Source: Carboxylicivirga caseinilyticus
GTDB taxonomy: Bacteria; Bacteroidota; Bacteroidia; Bacteroidales; Marinilabiliaceae
Reading direction: 5' to 3'
Length of the DNA: 62,978 bases
NCBI GenBank assembly: GCA_025499705.1
Contig: JAFMVE010000034.1
Span: 1-62,978, forward strand
The notes beneath the pieces are model-generated. The model saw only the letters and a list, made by a program, of their open reading frames with translations. It ran no database searches and was not told the origin of the DNA. Position 1 is the stretch's first letter. Each line of letters opens with the position of its first letter. The position numbers were made by a program, and so were the translations under genes. Below are positions 17,573 through 26,679 of this stretch, piece after piece.

Positions 17573-18879
17573 AATTATTAGTTATACTCATTCTTGTAGC
17601 TATTACTCTTTTTATTAGGATTGAAAAGGGAATTACTATGTTCATGATAATTTTACCTTTTCATGCTTTTATTAAGAATTTCTTTACCTTTTTTATGAAT
17701 GGAGGAGGGATTTTTGCGAATTGGAAGGAATTAGTGCTACTGGTAATTTTAGGAAAGATTATTTTAAGCAGTAGCCGAATAGTACTTAACAAGAATCTCT
17801 TAGTACTTTATTTTTTGTTCTTAATCAATGTTTTATTTTTTTTCTTTTTTACTCAGAATAAAAGCAATGCCTTAAACCCACTCAGAAATCATCTATTTTT
17901 TATTATTACTTTTATTATTTTTTCCAATATTAAATTGGATTATATAAAATTAAGAAAGTTCGTTATTTATGCGTCTGTGTCATATTTTATAGGTTATATA
18001 TTTGGATTTATTCAACTTTTTATATTTAAAATACCTCTTGGTTTTTATATGGGAAGGATTGAATCAATAAGTGCTGATGGGTATATCTGGTACACAACAA
18101 CATCGGCACGGATACTTGGTTTTGAAAGGATGGCTGGAGTAATTGGGGGACCAAATGATTTTGGTTTGTTTGTTGCAGTAACTTTATTATTTAGTATTGT
18201 TGCACGTTATACTGATCTAGGATATAGAAAAGGTAAGATGTATAAGCTACTTTTTAATATTATAAATAGTGTTGGAATTGTTGCTTTAGCTTATTCATTA
18301 TCAAGGGCAGCTTGGGCAATTTTTATTGGTGGACTGATAATGTTTGTAATTACAAAAAAAGTAAAGATAAAAATATCATTTCTTTTAGGATTCATGATCA
18401 TGTCAACAATTGGATTGTTTATGCTTGCACAGAGTGAAATAATAACTAAGGTTTACTCAAAAACTATATCAGGAGATGAAGCAAGCTCTGCTGATCGCTT
18501 AAATGATGTTAACTCTGGATTTACTGAAATATTTAATCGCCCATGGGGCAATGGATTGGGAACAACAAATAATCAAAATCCTGATGTTATCCAATTCTTT
18601 GCAGAATCGGCAACCATTAATATGATATATGAGATTGGGTTTATTGGATACTTTCTACTAGTTTTAATTTATTTGGTTATAAGCATTAAAAGTTATTTTA
18701 AACGAGACAAATTATATTTTGCACGACTTTCGTTGGCTCTGGTTTGTGTCACATTTGCAGCAAGTTTCTTTTCTGTTAATACACAAGGTATGCCTTATAT
18801 TATATTATCTTGGGCATTTATAGGATTAGGTGTTAATCCTTATTTAGAGATGAATGAAAAAGTTAATATTATAGAGTGA
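17566..18879 (+). CDS. O-antigen/capsule polymerase-like protein (Wzy)
   Basis: Predicted inner-membrane polymerase joining repeat units in the periplasm. The 437-residue protein has about 11-12 hydrophobic segments and a large loop containing the O-antigen ligase/polymerase-type block, including GPNDFGLFVAV, YSLSRAAWAIF and GNGLGTTNNQNPD. These match the Wzy_C-like family but do not distinguish polymerase from ligase. It starts inside the end of the second glycerophosphotransferase gene. A second protein of similar kind is encoded at 22520. Confidence 0.8.
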   Translation: MLELLVILILVAITLFIRIEKGITMFMIILPFHAFIKNFFTFFMNGGGIFANWKELVLLVILGKIILSSSRIVLNKNLLVLYFLFLINVLFFFFFTQNKSNALNPLRNHLFFIITFIIFSNIKLDYIKLRKFVIYASVSYFIGYIFGFIQLFIFKIPLGFYMGRIESISADGYIWYTTTSARILGFERMAGVIGGPNDFGLFVAVTLLFSIVARYTDLGYRKGKMYKLLFNIINSVGIVALAYSLSRAAWAIFIGGLIMFVITKKVKIKISFLLGFMIMSTIGLFMLAQSEIITKVYSKTISGDEASSADRLNDVNSGFTEIFNRPWGNGLGTTNNQNPDVIQFFAESATINMIYEIGFIGYFLLVLIYLVISIKSYFKRDKLYFARLSLALVCVTFAASFFSVNTQGMPYIILSWAFIGLGVNPYLEMNEKVNIIE

Positions 18880-18880
18880 G

Positions 18881-19633
18881 ATGAGTATCATTAATAATCA
18901 ATTATCAATCATATGTGCCACTTATAATGCATCATCTACAATCGAAAAGTTTCTTGATTCAGTTAAAAGTCAAACTTCTAAATTATTCGAACTAATTATT
19001 ATAGATGGAGGCTCAACTGATAGAACAGTCGAGTTGATTGAGGCACATCCCCATTTAGTAACTAGTTTAATATCAGAACCAGATAAAGGTTTGTATGATG
19101 CCTGGAATAAAGGTGTAGAACTGGCTACTCATGATTGGATTTGCTTTGTAGGTGCTGATGATACAATAAGACCAGATTTTGTTGAATCATATTGTGAAAT
19201 GATCGATAAATATCATGATGAAGATGTAGATTATATATCTTCCAAAGTTAACTATGTTAATTTTGATGGAGAAACTGTTCGCATTCTTGGTAAAGCCTGG
19301 AAATGGAAAGAATTTAAAAATCAAATGACATGTGCACATGTGGGTTCTTTACACAATAGAAGGCTTTTTGAACAAATTGGCTATTATGATATAAACTATA
19401 AAATTATTGGGGACTACGAATTGTTGCTGAGAAAGAAAGATAAGCTTAATGCGCGGTTTTTGAATAAAATTCTTGTTGATATGACAGCGGGAGGTATGAG
19501 TTTGTCGTTTAAATCCCTTAAAGAAAGGTTTTATGCTCATGTGAAGACTGGTGGAATGTCTAGGTTATTTGCTTTTGGTATTTTTTTATTAGGGTGTATT
19601 ACATTGTTAAAACTAAGGTTTGATGTTAGGTAG
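18881..19633 (+). CDS. Family 2 glycosyltransferase
   Basis: GT-A fold glycosyltransferase adding a sugar to the lipid-linked repeat unit. The 250-residue protein begins with SIICATYNASSTIEKFL, then has the nucleotide-binding DGGSTDRT, the acceptor-side block SEPDKGLYDAWNKG and the DXD-type region VGADDTI. This is the WcaA-like subgroup common in O-antigen loci. A hydrophobic helix close to the C-terminus (about 230-247) may hold it at the membrane. The sugar cannot be told from the sequence. It overlaps the acyltransferase gene. Confidence 0.9.
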   Translation: MSIINNQLSIICATYNASSTIEKFLDSVKSQTSKLFELIIIDGGSTDRTVELIEAHPHLVTSLISEPDKGLYDAWNKGVELATHDWICFVGADDTIRPDFVESYCEMIDKYHDEDVDYISSKVNYVNFDGETVRILGKAWKWKEFKNQMTCAHVGSLHNRRLFEQIGYYDINYKIIGDYELLLRKKDKLNARFLNKILVDMTAGGMSLSFKSLKERFYAHVKTGGMSRLFAFGIFLLGCITLLKLRFDVR

Positions 19634-20312
19634 ATTTTTATCAATTATTATTAGTAAGATAAAAGGCGAACAGTTTGTTTTGGATAAGAATATTCCTTCT
19701 GGTTATTTATTAGTATTTGTTCTAAATAAATTAATTGAATTTATTAGGGGCATGCTGATATTTCGTAAATTATCATGTAGTGTGTTTATTAGCACAAAGT
19801 GTTCATTTAAGTGTAAATCCAAAATTAAGCTTTGTGGCACAGTTGTATTTGGAAGAGGGGTATACATTGATGCTTTATCAGAGAAGGGAATAACTCTTGA
19901 AAATAATGTATCAGTTGGCAAATATACCACCATTGAATGCTCTGGTAGTTTAAAGGATATAGGAAAAGGTCTTTCTGTTGGAGAAAATGTAGGTATGGGA
20001 ACGCATGGTTTTTGGGGATGCGCAGGAGGGATAAGCGTTGGTGATGATACCATTTTTGGAAATTATGTAAGCTTACATTCTGAGAATCATAATTTTAAAG
20101 ATCTTGCAAGGCCGATTAGGCAACAAGGGATTAACAGGCAAGGTATAAAAATAGGCAGTGACTGTTGGATTGGAGCAAAAGTAACCATATTAGATGGAGC
20201 GAACATTGGTAATGGATGTATTATCGCTGCAGGTTCTGTTGTTAAATCAGGATTTTATGAGGATAATTCGATATATGGTGGAGTTCCTGCAAAATTATTA
20301 AAAAAGAGATAA
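19623..20312 (+). CDS. Hexapeptide-repeat acyltransferase (LbH)
   Basis: Left-handed beta-helix O-acetyltransferase, probably acetylating a sugar of the repeat unit. The 229-residue protein shows hexapeptide periodicity from about residue 75 (VSVGKYTTIECSG, ISVGDDTIFGNYVSLHSENH, IGSDCWIGAKVTILDGANIG) and ends in the usual YGGVPAKLLKKR. The His of HSENH is the probable catalytic residue. An ATG at 19623 is preferred to the TTG directly before it. It overlaps the GT2 gene and is 3 bp from the next glycosyltransferase gene. Confidence 0.88.
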   Translation: MLGRFLSIIISKIKGEQFVLDKNIPSGYLLVFVLNKLIEFIRGMLIFRKLSCSVFISTKCSFKCKSKIKLCGTVVFGRGVYIDALSEKGITLENNVSVGKYTTIECSGSLKDIGKGLSVGENVGMGTHGFWGCAGGISVGDDTIFGNYVSLHSENHNFKDLARPIRQQGINRQGIKIGSDCWIGAKVTILDGANIGNGCIIAAGSVVKSGFYEDNSIYGGVPAKLLKKR

Positions 20313-20315
20313 GTA

Positions 20316-21425
20316 ATGAAGATTTTAGCCGTACATCAAGGGTATGAACTGTATGGATCTGATAGGATGTTTATTTTATCTCTCACTGCACTAAAGGAAA
20401 AGTATCCGGATGCTTTAATTACTGCAAATATTCCCAAAGATGGTAAACTTGCAGATTATCTAAGAGATAATAATGTGTGTGATCATCTTGTTATAAAGCC
20501 AATGGCAGTATTGCGTAAAAGTGACATCAAAAGATTAAGACTTAACAAACTACTTGGGTCTTTATGGCGCATCAGAGAAACTATTCGATTTTGTAATACT
20601 TACGATATTGTATATATAAATTCTATAGTTGTTCTTTCATATCTTTTAGCAGCCAGGTATACAAAAGGTAAGGTCCTATTGCATATTCATGAAATTCCTT
20701 CTACCAAATTAATGCTATTTTTTAGACAACTTATTCGTATTTCAAAGGTAAGTTGTTTGTATATATCTCAGGCTGTTTGTTCTCATTTCAATTTAAAAAA
20801 TAATGGTATAATTGTAATTAATGGAATTAAAGGATTTCCATTTCAGAAGAAAGAATTTACTAAGCCTCTAAACTTCTTAATGATTGGGCGTATTAACGAT
20901 TGGAAAGGCCAGGATTTTTTAATTCAAAGTTTAACGAGATTAGCTTTAACTAATAAAAGTATTGATTTTAGATTAAGAATTTTAGGGAGTGTTTTTGAGA
21001 ATCAGAGGCACTTTTTAGAAAAAATTAATGGTCTAATTGAAAATAGCATAATTAAAGAGAAAGTTAAAATTATTGATTTTGTTGATGATCCTTGGGAGAA
21101 TTACAGATGGGCTGATGTTGTTTTTGTTCCTTCCAAAAGACCAGAACCATTTGGATTAGTTGCTATTGAAGCAATGAGTGCAGGAGCAATTGTTATTGGA
21201 GCAGAACATGGAGGACTAAGTGAAATCTTCGAAAATAATCATAGCGGCTTATATTTTAAACCCAGTGATGAAACTGACCTAATAAGGGCTGTACTAGTCT
21301 TACAAAATAACAGGGAAAGCTGTTTCAAGATTGCCAAGAATGGAAGAAAATTGTTTGAACGTGAGTATACTGAGCAGGCATACATTAATAGGTTTGTAGG
21401 TGCTTTGACAAAATTGAATTTTTAA
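20316..21425 (+). CDS. Family 4 glycosyltransferase
   Basis: GT-B fold retaining glycosyltransferase. The 369-residue protein starts MKILAVHQGYELYGSDRM, typical of the N-terminal Rossmann half, and has the donor-site EX7E region PEPFGLVAIEAMSAGAIVIG followed by HGGLSEIFE. IGRINDWKGQDFLIQ is the usual start of the C-terminal half. Donor and acceptor are unknown. Its stop overlaps the start of the next gene by one base. Confidence 0.9.
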   Translation: MKILAVHQGYELYGSDRMFILSLTALKEKYPDALITANIPKDGKLADYLRDNNVCDHLVIKPMAVLRKSDIKRLRLNKLLGSLWRIRETIRFCNTYDIVYINSIVVLSYLLAARYTKGKVLLHIHEIPSTKLMLFFRQLIRISKVSCLYISQAVCSHFNLKNNGIIVINGIKGFPFQKKEFTKPLNFLMIGRINDWKGQDFLIQSLTRLALTNKSIDFRLRILGSVFENQRHFLEKINGLIENSIIKEKVKIIDFVDDPWENYRWADVVFVPSKRPEPFGLVAIEAMSAGAIVIGAEHGGLSEIFENNHSGLYFKPSDETDLIRAVLVLQNNRESCFKIAKNGRKLFEREYTEQAYINRFVGALTKLNF

Positions 21426-22516
21426 TGAAGATAGCTGTAATTGGTACCAGAGGTATTCCTAATTATTATGGAGGATTTGAACAATTTGCCGAATATTTAG
21501 CGAAATATTTGGTAGAAAATGGACATCATGTATCCGTTTATAACAGTCATTATCATCCTTATCAGGAGCCAGAATGGAAAGGGGTAAAAATAATTCACAA
21601 ATACGATCCGGAGAAAAAAATAGGTACAGCGGGCCAGTTTATCTATGATTTAAACTGTATTCTTGATTGTAGAAAAAGAGATTTTGATGTCATTCTTCAA
21701 TTGGGCTATACAAGTAGCAGTATATGGGGTAAACTTTTACCTTCAACTCCTCAGATAGTAACCAATATGGATGGTTTAGAATGGAAAAGAACCAAGTATA
21801 CTAAAAAGGTACAACAGTTTCTACTTTATGCTGAAAAACTAGGTGTGAGATATAGTGATTATTTGGTGTCTGATTCCATTGGAATTCAAGATTACCTGAA
21901 GAAGAAATATAATGTTGATTCAACCTATATACCTTATGGTTCCCATGTGATAGAGAATTATTCGGAGGACTATTTGCAAAAGTACAATCTCGAACCTTAT
22001 AAATATTCCATGTTAATTGCACGATTGGAGCCTGAAAATAGTATTGAAATAATATTGGATGGTAAGCGTTTGGTTGAAGATGATGAGCCATTTCTGGTTG
22101 TTGGAAATCATACAACCAAATATGGAGAAGATCTGAAAAAGAAATATGCACATAATGATTTAATAAAATTTGTTGGTGGAATATACGATATTGAGCAATT
22201 GAATAGCTTAAGGTATTACTCAAAGCTCTATTTTCATGGACACACTGTAGGAGGTACAAATCCGAGTTTATTAGAGGCAATGGGATCGGGAGCCTATATC
22301 TGTGCTAATGATAACTTATTTAATAAGGCAATTTTAGAAAATGATGCCTGTTATTTTAAAAATGCTGTTGATGTTAAATTTCATTTAGAAAGTTATTATT
22401 CTAAGCAACGGAGGGAAGTGATTGAAAACAATTATACTAAAGTAAGGGAATTGTATAATTGGGAAAGAATAGTCAAACAGTATGAGGAAATTTTTATGAA
22501 GGCTTTAAGTATGTAG
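21425..22516 (+). CDS. DUF1972-type family 4 glycosyltransferase
   Basis: The 363-residue protein opens with the DUF1972 signature IGTRGIPNYYGGFEQFAEYL, found in the Cps2T/rhamnosyltransferase-like branch of GT4 enzymes, and has GGTNPSLLEAMGSGAYICA as the donor-site region. These enzymes often add the second sugar to the undecaprenyl-linked primer in capsule loci. The actual sugar is not determined by what is visible. It starts in the stop codon of the preceding gene (TAATG) and the following gene begins 4 bp later. Confidence 0.87.
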   Translation: MKIAVIGTRGIPNYYGGFEQFAEYLAKYLVENGHHVSVYNSHYHPYQEPEWKGVKIIHKYDPEKKIGTAGQFIYDLNCILDCRKRDFDVILQLGYTSSSIWGKLLPSTPQIVTNMDGLEWKRTKYTKKVQQFLLYAEKLGVRYSDYLVSDSIGIQDYLKKKYNVDSTYIPYGSHVIENYSEDYLQKYNLEPYKYSMLIARLEPENSIEIILDGKRLVEDDEPFLVVGNHTTKYGEDLKKKYAHNDLIKFVGGIYDIEQLNSLRYYSKLYFHGHTVGGTNPSLLEAMGSGAYICANDNLFNKAILENDACYFKNAVDVKFHLESYYSKQRREVIENNYTKVRELYNWERIVKQYEEIFMKALSM

Positions 22517-22519
22517 ACT

Positions 22520-23689
22520 ATGGACCAAACAAAAAATGAATACATATTAATAGTTAGTATAATTCTTTTTTTTCTTTTAGATTCCATCAATTTTATTATT
22601 GAACAGCAGGTAGGTTTAAATTCATTCAATAGTGTATCTGTATATGGTAAGGCAATTATTGAGGGATATGCATTGCTGGCCATTTTAAAGCAGAAGGCTT
22701 ATGGAAAAGAACTGGGTTTATTTACTAGCCTGATAATATTATCACTTTTGAGTTACTTTGTTCATGTTTTAAGGTCTGGAGTTTTTGAAACAAAAGTATT
22801 ATACATTATATTAAAGCAAGCAAATAAATACGTATTTGCAATTATAATTTATCTCTGGATTAAATCATCAAACCTTAATTGGAAAAAAATACAACCTATA
22901 TTTGAGGCTATTTTCTTAATTTCTGCCATTATTGTTTTAATTGCTTTTATATTTAACATTGAATTATTTTATACTTATAACCAAAGTAGATTTGGCTATA
23001 AGCCATTATTAGCCACTCAAAATGAAATCACATATTTTTGGATGATTGGGATTATCTTTTTTGGGGAAGAATTCTTCAGTCATAAAAATGCACCTAGTTT
23101 GATTAAGTTAGGATTGATAATGTTGGCAGCATCTATGCTTGGGACAAAAGCAATTTTATTATTCATATTTTGCTATTTGATCTATTTATTAGTTTTTCAG
23201 GCTAGATTATCATTAGTGAAAACTGTAGCTTTGGGTATAGGTATTTTGATAGTCTTAGGAGTATTTGTGTATTTAACAGGGATTTATGGGTTTTTTATAG
23301 AAAAGTTGGAAAACCAAGGGGTGTTATATGCCATCACGTCGAAGCGAAGTGCATATATTGCGCAAAATGTAATACCATTGTTAAATGACTTTAAGTTTTG
23401 GAATTATTTTATAGGTGGTAATTATTTTAAGATACCATTAACTGAAATGGATTTGATAGATATCTTTTGCTTTTGGGGAGCAGTTGGATTTATATTATAT
23501 ATTTATCTAGTAAGAATGACAATCTTTTCATTTAACATGCACAATAAAGTAGGTATCTTCTTTATTTCACAGTATGTATTGATTGGAGCACTTGCTGGTC
23601 ATGTGTTTGCCAGTGGTATTAATGCAATATATTTAGCACTTACATGTTATTATCTGCAAACAACTGATGGAGGGTATAAGGACAAATAA
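22520..23689 (+). CDS. Second polymerase/ligase-like membrane protein
   Basis: Unrecognised at family level with certainty. The 389-residue protein has roughly 10 membrane segments. Its topology resembles Wzy-type polymerases or O-antigen ligases, with a loop before the final helices containing KSWN-free but Arg/Lys-rich sequence (ITSKRSAYIAQN). It closes the plus-strand run of the polysaccharide operon, 4 bp after a glycosyltransferase gene. With another Wzy-like protein at 17566, one may polymerise and the other may ligate or act on a second glycan. That split is inference. Confidence 0.6.
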   Translation: MDQTKNEYILIVSIILFFLLDSINFIIEQQVGLNSFNSVSVYGKAIIEGYALLAILKQKAYGKELGLFTSLIILSLLSYFVHVLRSGVFETKVLYIILKQANKYVFAIIIYLWIKSSNLNWKKIQPIFEAIFLISAIIVLIAFIFNIELFYTYNQSRFGYKPLLATQNEITYFWMIGIIFFGEEFFSHKNAPSLIKLGLIMLAASMLGTKAILLFIFCYLIYLLVFQARLSLVKTVALGIGILIVLGVFVYLTGIYGFFIEKLENQGVLYAITSKRSAYIAQNVIPLLNDFKFWNYFIGGNYFKIPLTEMDLIDIFCFWGAVGFILYIYLVRMTIFSFNMHNKVGIFFISQYVLIGALAGHVFASGINAIYLALTCYYLQTTDGGYKDK

Positions 23690-23721
23690 GAGGTAATAAT
23701 AAAATGAACAAAGATCAGTAA

Positions 23722-24663
23722 TTACCAATTAGAAAATGTTTCTCTAATATCTTGTCCCTCCATATCAATCATCTTCAACTTTAATACTGATGCCATGGTT
23801 TCAGTCACATCAATAAACGAATATAAGGTATCCACACGGATGCCTTTTTTTATGTTCGGACCATATGTAAATAACATACAGTGCCGGCAACCGGCACATG
23901 TATCGCCATGCGATTTAAAACCATCCCTGATGCCATCCAGGTGTCGGCCATGATCGTTTGTGATAAACACGATGGTTTGATCTTTATAAAAAGGATCAGC
24001 ATCCAAGTATTTATAGATCAGGTAGATCAAGCTGTCTGTGGTTTGAATGGCTTTCAGATAATTATTCCAGTTGCCCGAATGACCAGAAGCATCCGGTTCT
24101 TTAAAGTTAATCAGACAAAGACGGGGCTTAAATACATCCAATATCCATAGCGCTTTTTTGAGTGTAATACTGTCGTCACGATATCCATAACCAGTGCCAA
24201 GTCCTTCTTTACCACAATCGAAATAGGGATTGTACTGATTTTGCCAGAGCGAATCCTTGCAGTTGCTAAGGACTGATAACTTGTCTTTACTGGAGATAAT
24301 CCAGCTTTTTTCCTGGTATTTTTGTTCAAAGTATTGAAATATTGAAGGATGTGTGGGGTACTCTGTACCATTATTGGCAAGGGTGTCATAATATCCCGTA
24401 ATTAAAGCTGTATGCCCTGGAATGGTTGAGGTGATGCCTTGATTCTTTAAATTAGTAAATACTGCTCCTTTGGGAGCAATCGAATCAGATAGAAAAGGAA
24501 TAAATTGATGGGTTGAATCACCCCAGGTTTCAGTATAGCGTGCGCCATCCATTACTATCAAAACGACTTTAGGTGTGATGACTGTTGGTTTATAGTGGTC
24601 ATCAATACAAGACGTTAATATTACGATTGAAGTAAATAGTATTGTAAACAAGTGTCTTCCCAT
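23722..24663 (-). CDS. Alkaline-phosphatase-superfamily phosphodiesterase lipoprotein
   Basis: Predicted secreted metal-dependent phosphatase or phosphodiesterase. The ATG at 24663 gives a clean lipoprotein signal (MGRHLFTILFTSIVILTSC), so the upstream start at 24741 is unlikely. The 313-residue product has the superfamily's metal and nucleophile elements: VVLIVMDGARYTETWG, TSTIPGHTALITG, DASGHSGNW and FITNDHGRHLDG. The lipobox is followed by IDD, which may favour export to the cell surface. It is on the opposite strand at the end of a glycan locus predicted to carry phosphodiester-linked glycerol. Cleaving such linkages would be attractive, but it is unproven. Confidence 0.8.
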   Translation of the reverse strand: MGRHLFTILFTSIVILTSCIDDHYKPTVITPKVVLIVMDGARYTETWGDSTHQFIPFLSDSIAPKGAVFTNLKNQGITSTIPGHTALITGYYDTLANNGTEYPTHPSIFQYFEQKYQEKSWIISSKDKLSVLSNCKDSLWQNQYNPYFDCGKEGLGTGYGYRDDSITLKKALWILDVFKPRLCLINFKEPDASGHSGNWNNYLKAIQTTDSLIYLIYKYLDADPFYKDQTIVFITNDHGRHLDGIRDGFKSHGDTCAGCRHCMLFTYGPNIKKGIRVDTLYSFIDVTETMASVLKLKMIDMEGQDIRETFSNW

Positions 24664-24795
24664 GTTTATAAATATACAAAATTGATTTTTTAATGTCGTT
24701 AGTTCCATATTACAATGTGAATCATTTGTGATTATTGGCAATACTGTTATCTTGCAGATTCAACTAGAATAGATCAATATTGAGAAAATCTGAAT

Positions 24796-25854
24796 ATGCA
24801 TACAAATAACTACCTGATTATAATGGCCGGTGGTATCGGATCCAGATTCTGGCCAATGAGTACAGCCAAGACTCCGAAACAGTTCCTTGATATTCTGGGA
24901 ACCGGAAAAACAATGATTCAACAAACTGTTGGTAGGTTTGGGGATTTAATTCCGATGGAGAATATTTTTATTGTTACCAGTAAGAATTATAAAGAAATTG
25001 TTCAGGAACAACTCCCTGAGATTTCTGATTCACAGGTGTTACTGGAACCATGTATGCGTAATACGGCTCCTTGTATAGCATATGCAGCTTATAAGATAAA
25101 TAAAAGAAATCCTGATGCTAATATAGTTGTGGCACCATCAGATCATCTGATTACGGATGAAAGTGGATTCAGGAAGATAATCCAAAAAAGTCTGGATTTT
25201 ACATCTAAAGATGAAGTGCTTTTAACACTGGGTATTCAACCTCATCGCCCGGAAATCGGTTATGGCTATATTCAGGCAGATTCAGAAGTTGAAATCGGAG
25301 TTAATAAAGTTGCGGCATTTAAAGAAAAACCAAACATTGATACTGCAAAAGAATATTTGGCTGAAGGAAATTTCTTTTGGAATGCGGGAATTTTTATCTG
25401 GTCAGCAAAGAGTGTCATCAAAGCTATTAATAATCATCTTCCAGCGGTGGCTGAAATATTTCAAAAGGGAATTGATGTTTATGATACAGATAATGAGCAA
25501 TCTTTTATAGATGAATATTTTCCAACATGTGAAAATATTTCTGTTGACTACGGTATAATGGAGCGAGCTGATAATATCTATGTTATGCCGGCTGATTTTG
25601 GTTGGTCTGACCTGGGAACGTGGGGAAGTTTATGGGAGAAACGACAAAAAGATGAACAAGGTAATAGTATTGTTGGAGATCAGGTACATCTGTTTGAATG
25701 TAAAGATACAATTGTAACCGTACCAGAGGGGCGATCGGTTGTTCTACAAGGATTGAATGATTACATCGTTACTGAAGCAAATGGAGTATTTATGGTTTGT
25801 AAAAAAGAAGATGAGCAGCGAATAAAAGAATTTCAGAAAGGGGTGAAAATGTGA
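24796..25854 (+). CDS. manC: Mannose-1-phosphate guanylyltransferase
   Basis: Makes GDP-mannose from GTP and mannose 1-phosphate for glycan synthesis. The 352-residue protein has the nucleotidyltransferase start MAGGIGSRFWPMSTAKTPKQ, then VAPSDHLI, GYGYIQ, FKEKPN and NFFWNAGIFIW, all typical. The length matches the single-domain form, with no fused phosphomannose isomerase domain. No GDP-mannose-modifying enzymes (Gmd, Fcl) are in the window, so mannose itself, or a derivative made by genes elsewhere, is expected. It is divergent from the phosphodiesterase gene and followed by a bidirectional terminator-like hairpin. Confidence 0.93.
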   Translation: MHTNNYLIIMAGGIGSRFWPMSTAKTPKQFLDILGTGKTMIQQTVGRFGDLIPMENIFIVTSKNYKEIVQEQLPEISDSQVLLEPCMRNTAPCIAYAAYKINKRNPDANIVVAPSDHLITDESGFRKIIQKSLDFTSKDEVLLTLGIQPHRPEIGYGYIQADSEVEIGVNKVAAFKEKPNIDTAKEYLAEGNFFWNAGIFIWSAKSVIKAINNHLPAVAEIFQKGIDVYDTDNEQSFIDEYFPTCENISVDYGIMERADNIYVMPADFGWSDLGTWGSLWEKRQKDEQGNSIVGDQVHLFECKDTIVTVPEGRSVVLQGLNDYIVTEANGVFMVCKKEDEQRIKEFQKGVKM

Positions 25855-25885
25855 TGTGAATTATCGACAAAAATTGATATGAAGT

Positions 25886-25913
25886 AAATGGCTTGCCTTT
25901 TGGTGAGCCATTT
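25886..25913. terminator. Hairpin between manC and the GIN-domain gene
   Basis: AAATGGCT (25886-25893) pairs with AGCCATTT (25906-25913). Adding TGCC/GGTG pairs gives a 12-bp stem on a TTTT loop. The T-runs on each side are short, so it is a moderate candidate for a terminator shared by the convergent genes. Confidence 0.5.
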
Positions 25914-25935
25914 CTGGTTAGTATTGGTTCTTATA

Positions 25936-26679
25936 TCAATCAATCTTTATTACCTCTCCGGTAGAATTAAAATAGGGTAATTCAATGTGTTGGTGCTGTA
26001 TTGCTGGATTACCAATATAATAGGTGTTGCCTGTAGAATAGGTGTTTACATTCAGTTCGTTAATGACGTTTACTTTACAATAGCCAATTGATTTATGGGT
26101 AATATTGGTTGTTTGTGAAAACAAATCGAGAGCATCAAGATTGACACTGCCTTCAAGAATATAACTGACATTTTCAACTGTTCCCTTTATTATATGGTTT
26201 CCTACATTATTTAACCCATAAACAGCAAGCGAAAGATTTTGGCATGTTAAATCAAGGTTTGATTCTGTATACTGAGAACCACCATTCATTGTCAATTTTA
26301 ATTGATTTGTTTCAATATTCTCAATGCAATTTATTTGACAGACAGCATTAAGGGTAATGTTAATAAGATTGGAACCATCAATTGTAATTTCGGGGAGCTT
26401 ACTTTTTTGTATAAAATAATGGTCGTTATCAATTCTTAATGTATCCCCATTCTCTTCTAAAATTATACCGTCAGTGAGATAATCATATCCACTGATGTGA
26501 ATAGTTTCAGGTGATGAGTTAGTTAATATAATCCGATATGAAGCATCTGCGATAAGATATTTAATTTTTCCAACGTTATAATCATATTCTACCATAGAAC
26601 CTTCTTTTTTAAGAAAGTCGATGTATTCACACGATGTGCAAATAAAAAAGGCAAGCAGTATTATACTAAATTTCTTCAT
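25936..26679 (-). CDS. GIN-domain (DUF2807-like) lipoprotein
   Basis: The 247-residue protein starts with a lipoprotein signal (FFICTSC). Its body is a repetitive beta structure with asparagine/threonine/glycine-rich strands (NLINITLNAVCQIN, LKLTMNGGSQYTES, LSLAVYGLNNVG), as in the GIN domain of putative adhesin heads found mainly in Bacteroidota. The biochemical role of GIN proteins is unknown. The start overlaps the stop of the PagL-like gene by 4 bp (ATGA), so both are made from one transcript. Confidence 0.75.
   Translation of the reverse strand: MKKFSIILLAFFICTSCEYIDFLKKEGSMVEYDYNVGKIKYLIADASYRIILTNSSPETIHISGYDYLTDGIILEENGDTLRIDNDHYFIQKSKLPEITIDGSNLINITLNAVCQINCIENIETNQLKLTMNGGSQYTESNLDLTCQNLSLAVYGLNNVGNHIIKGTVENVSYILEGSVNLDALDLFSQTTNITHKSIGYCKVNVINELNVNTYSTGNTYYIGNPAIQHQHIELPYFNSTGEVIKID

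Noticed and set aside
21801-22280. 159-residue minus-strand frame
   Set aside because: Antisense to the DUF1972 glycosyltransferase gene; composition is atypical (His/Tyr/Gln-rich) and shows no domain.
23690-23721. Terminator for the plus-strand polysaccharide operon
   Set aside because: The 32-bp convergent gap has no stem-loop with a T-run; transcription may end inside the antisense phosphodiesterase gene or by Rho.
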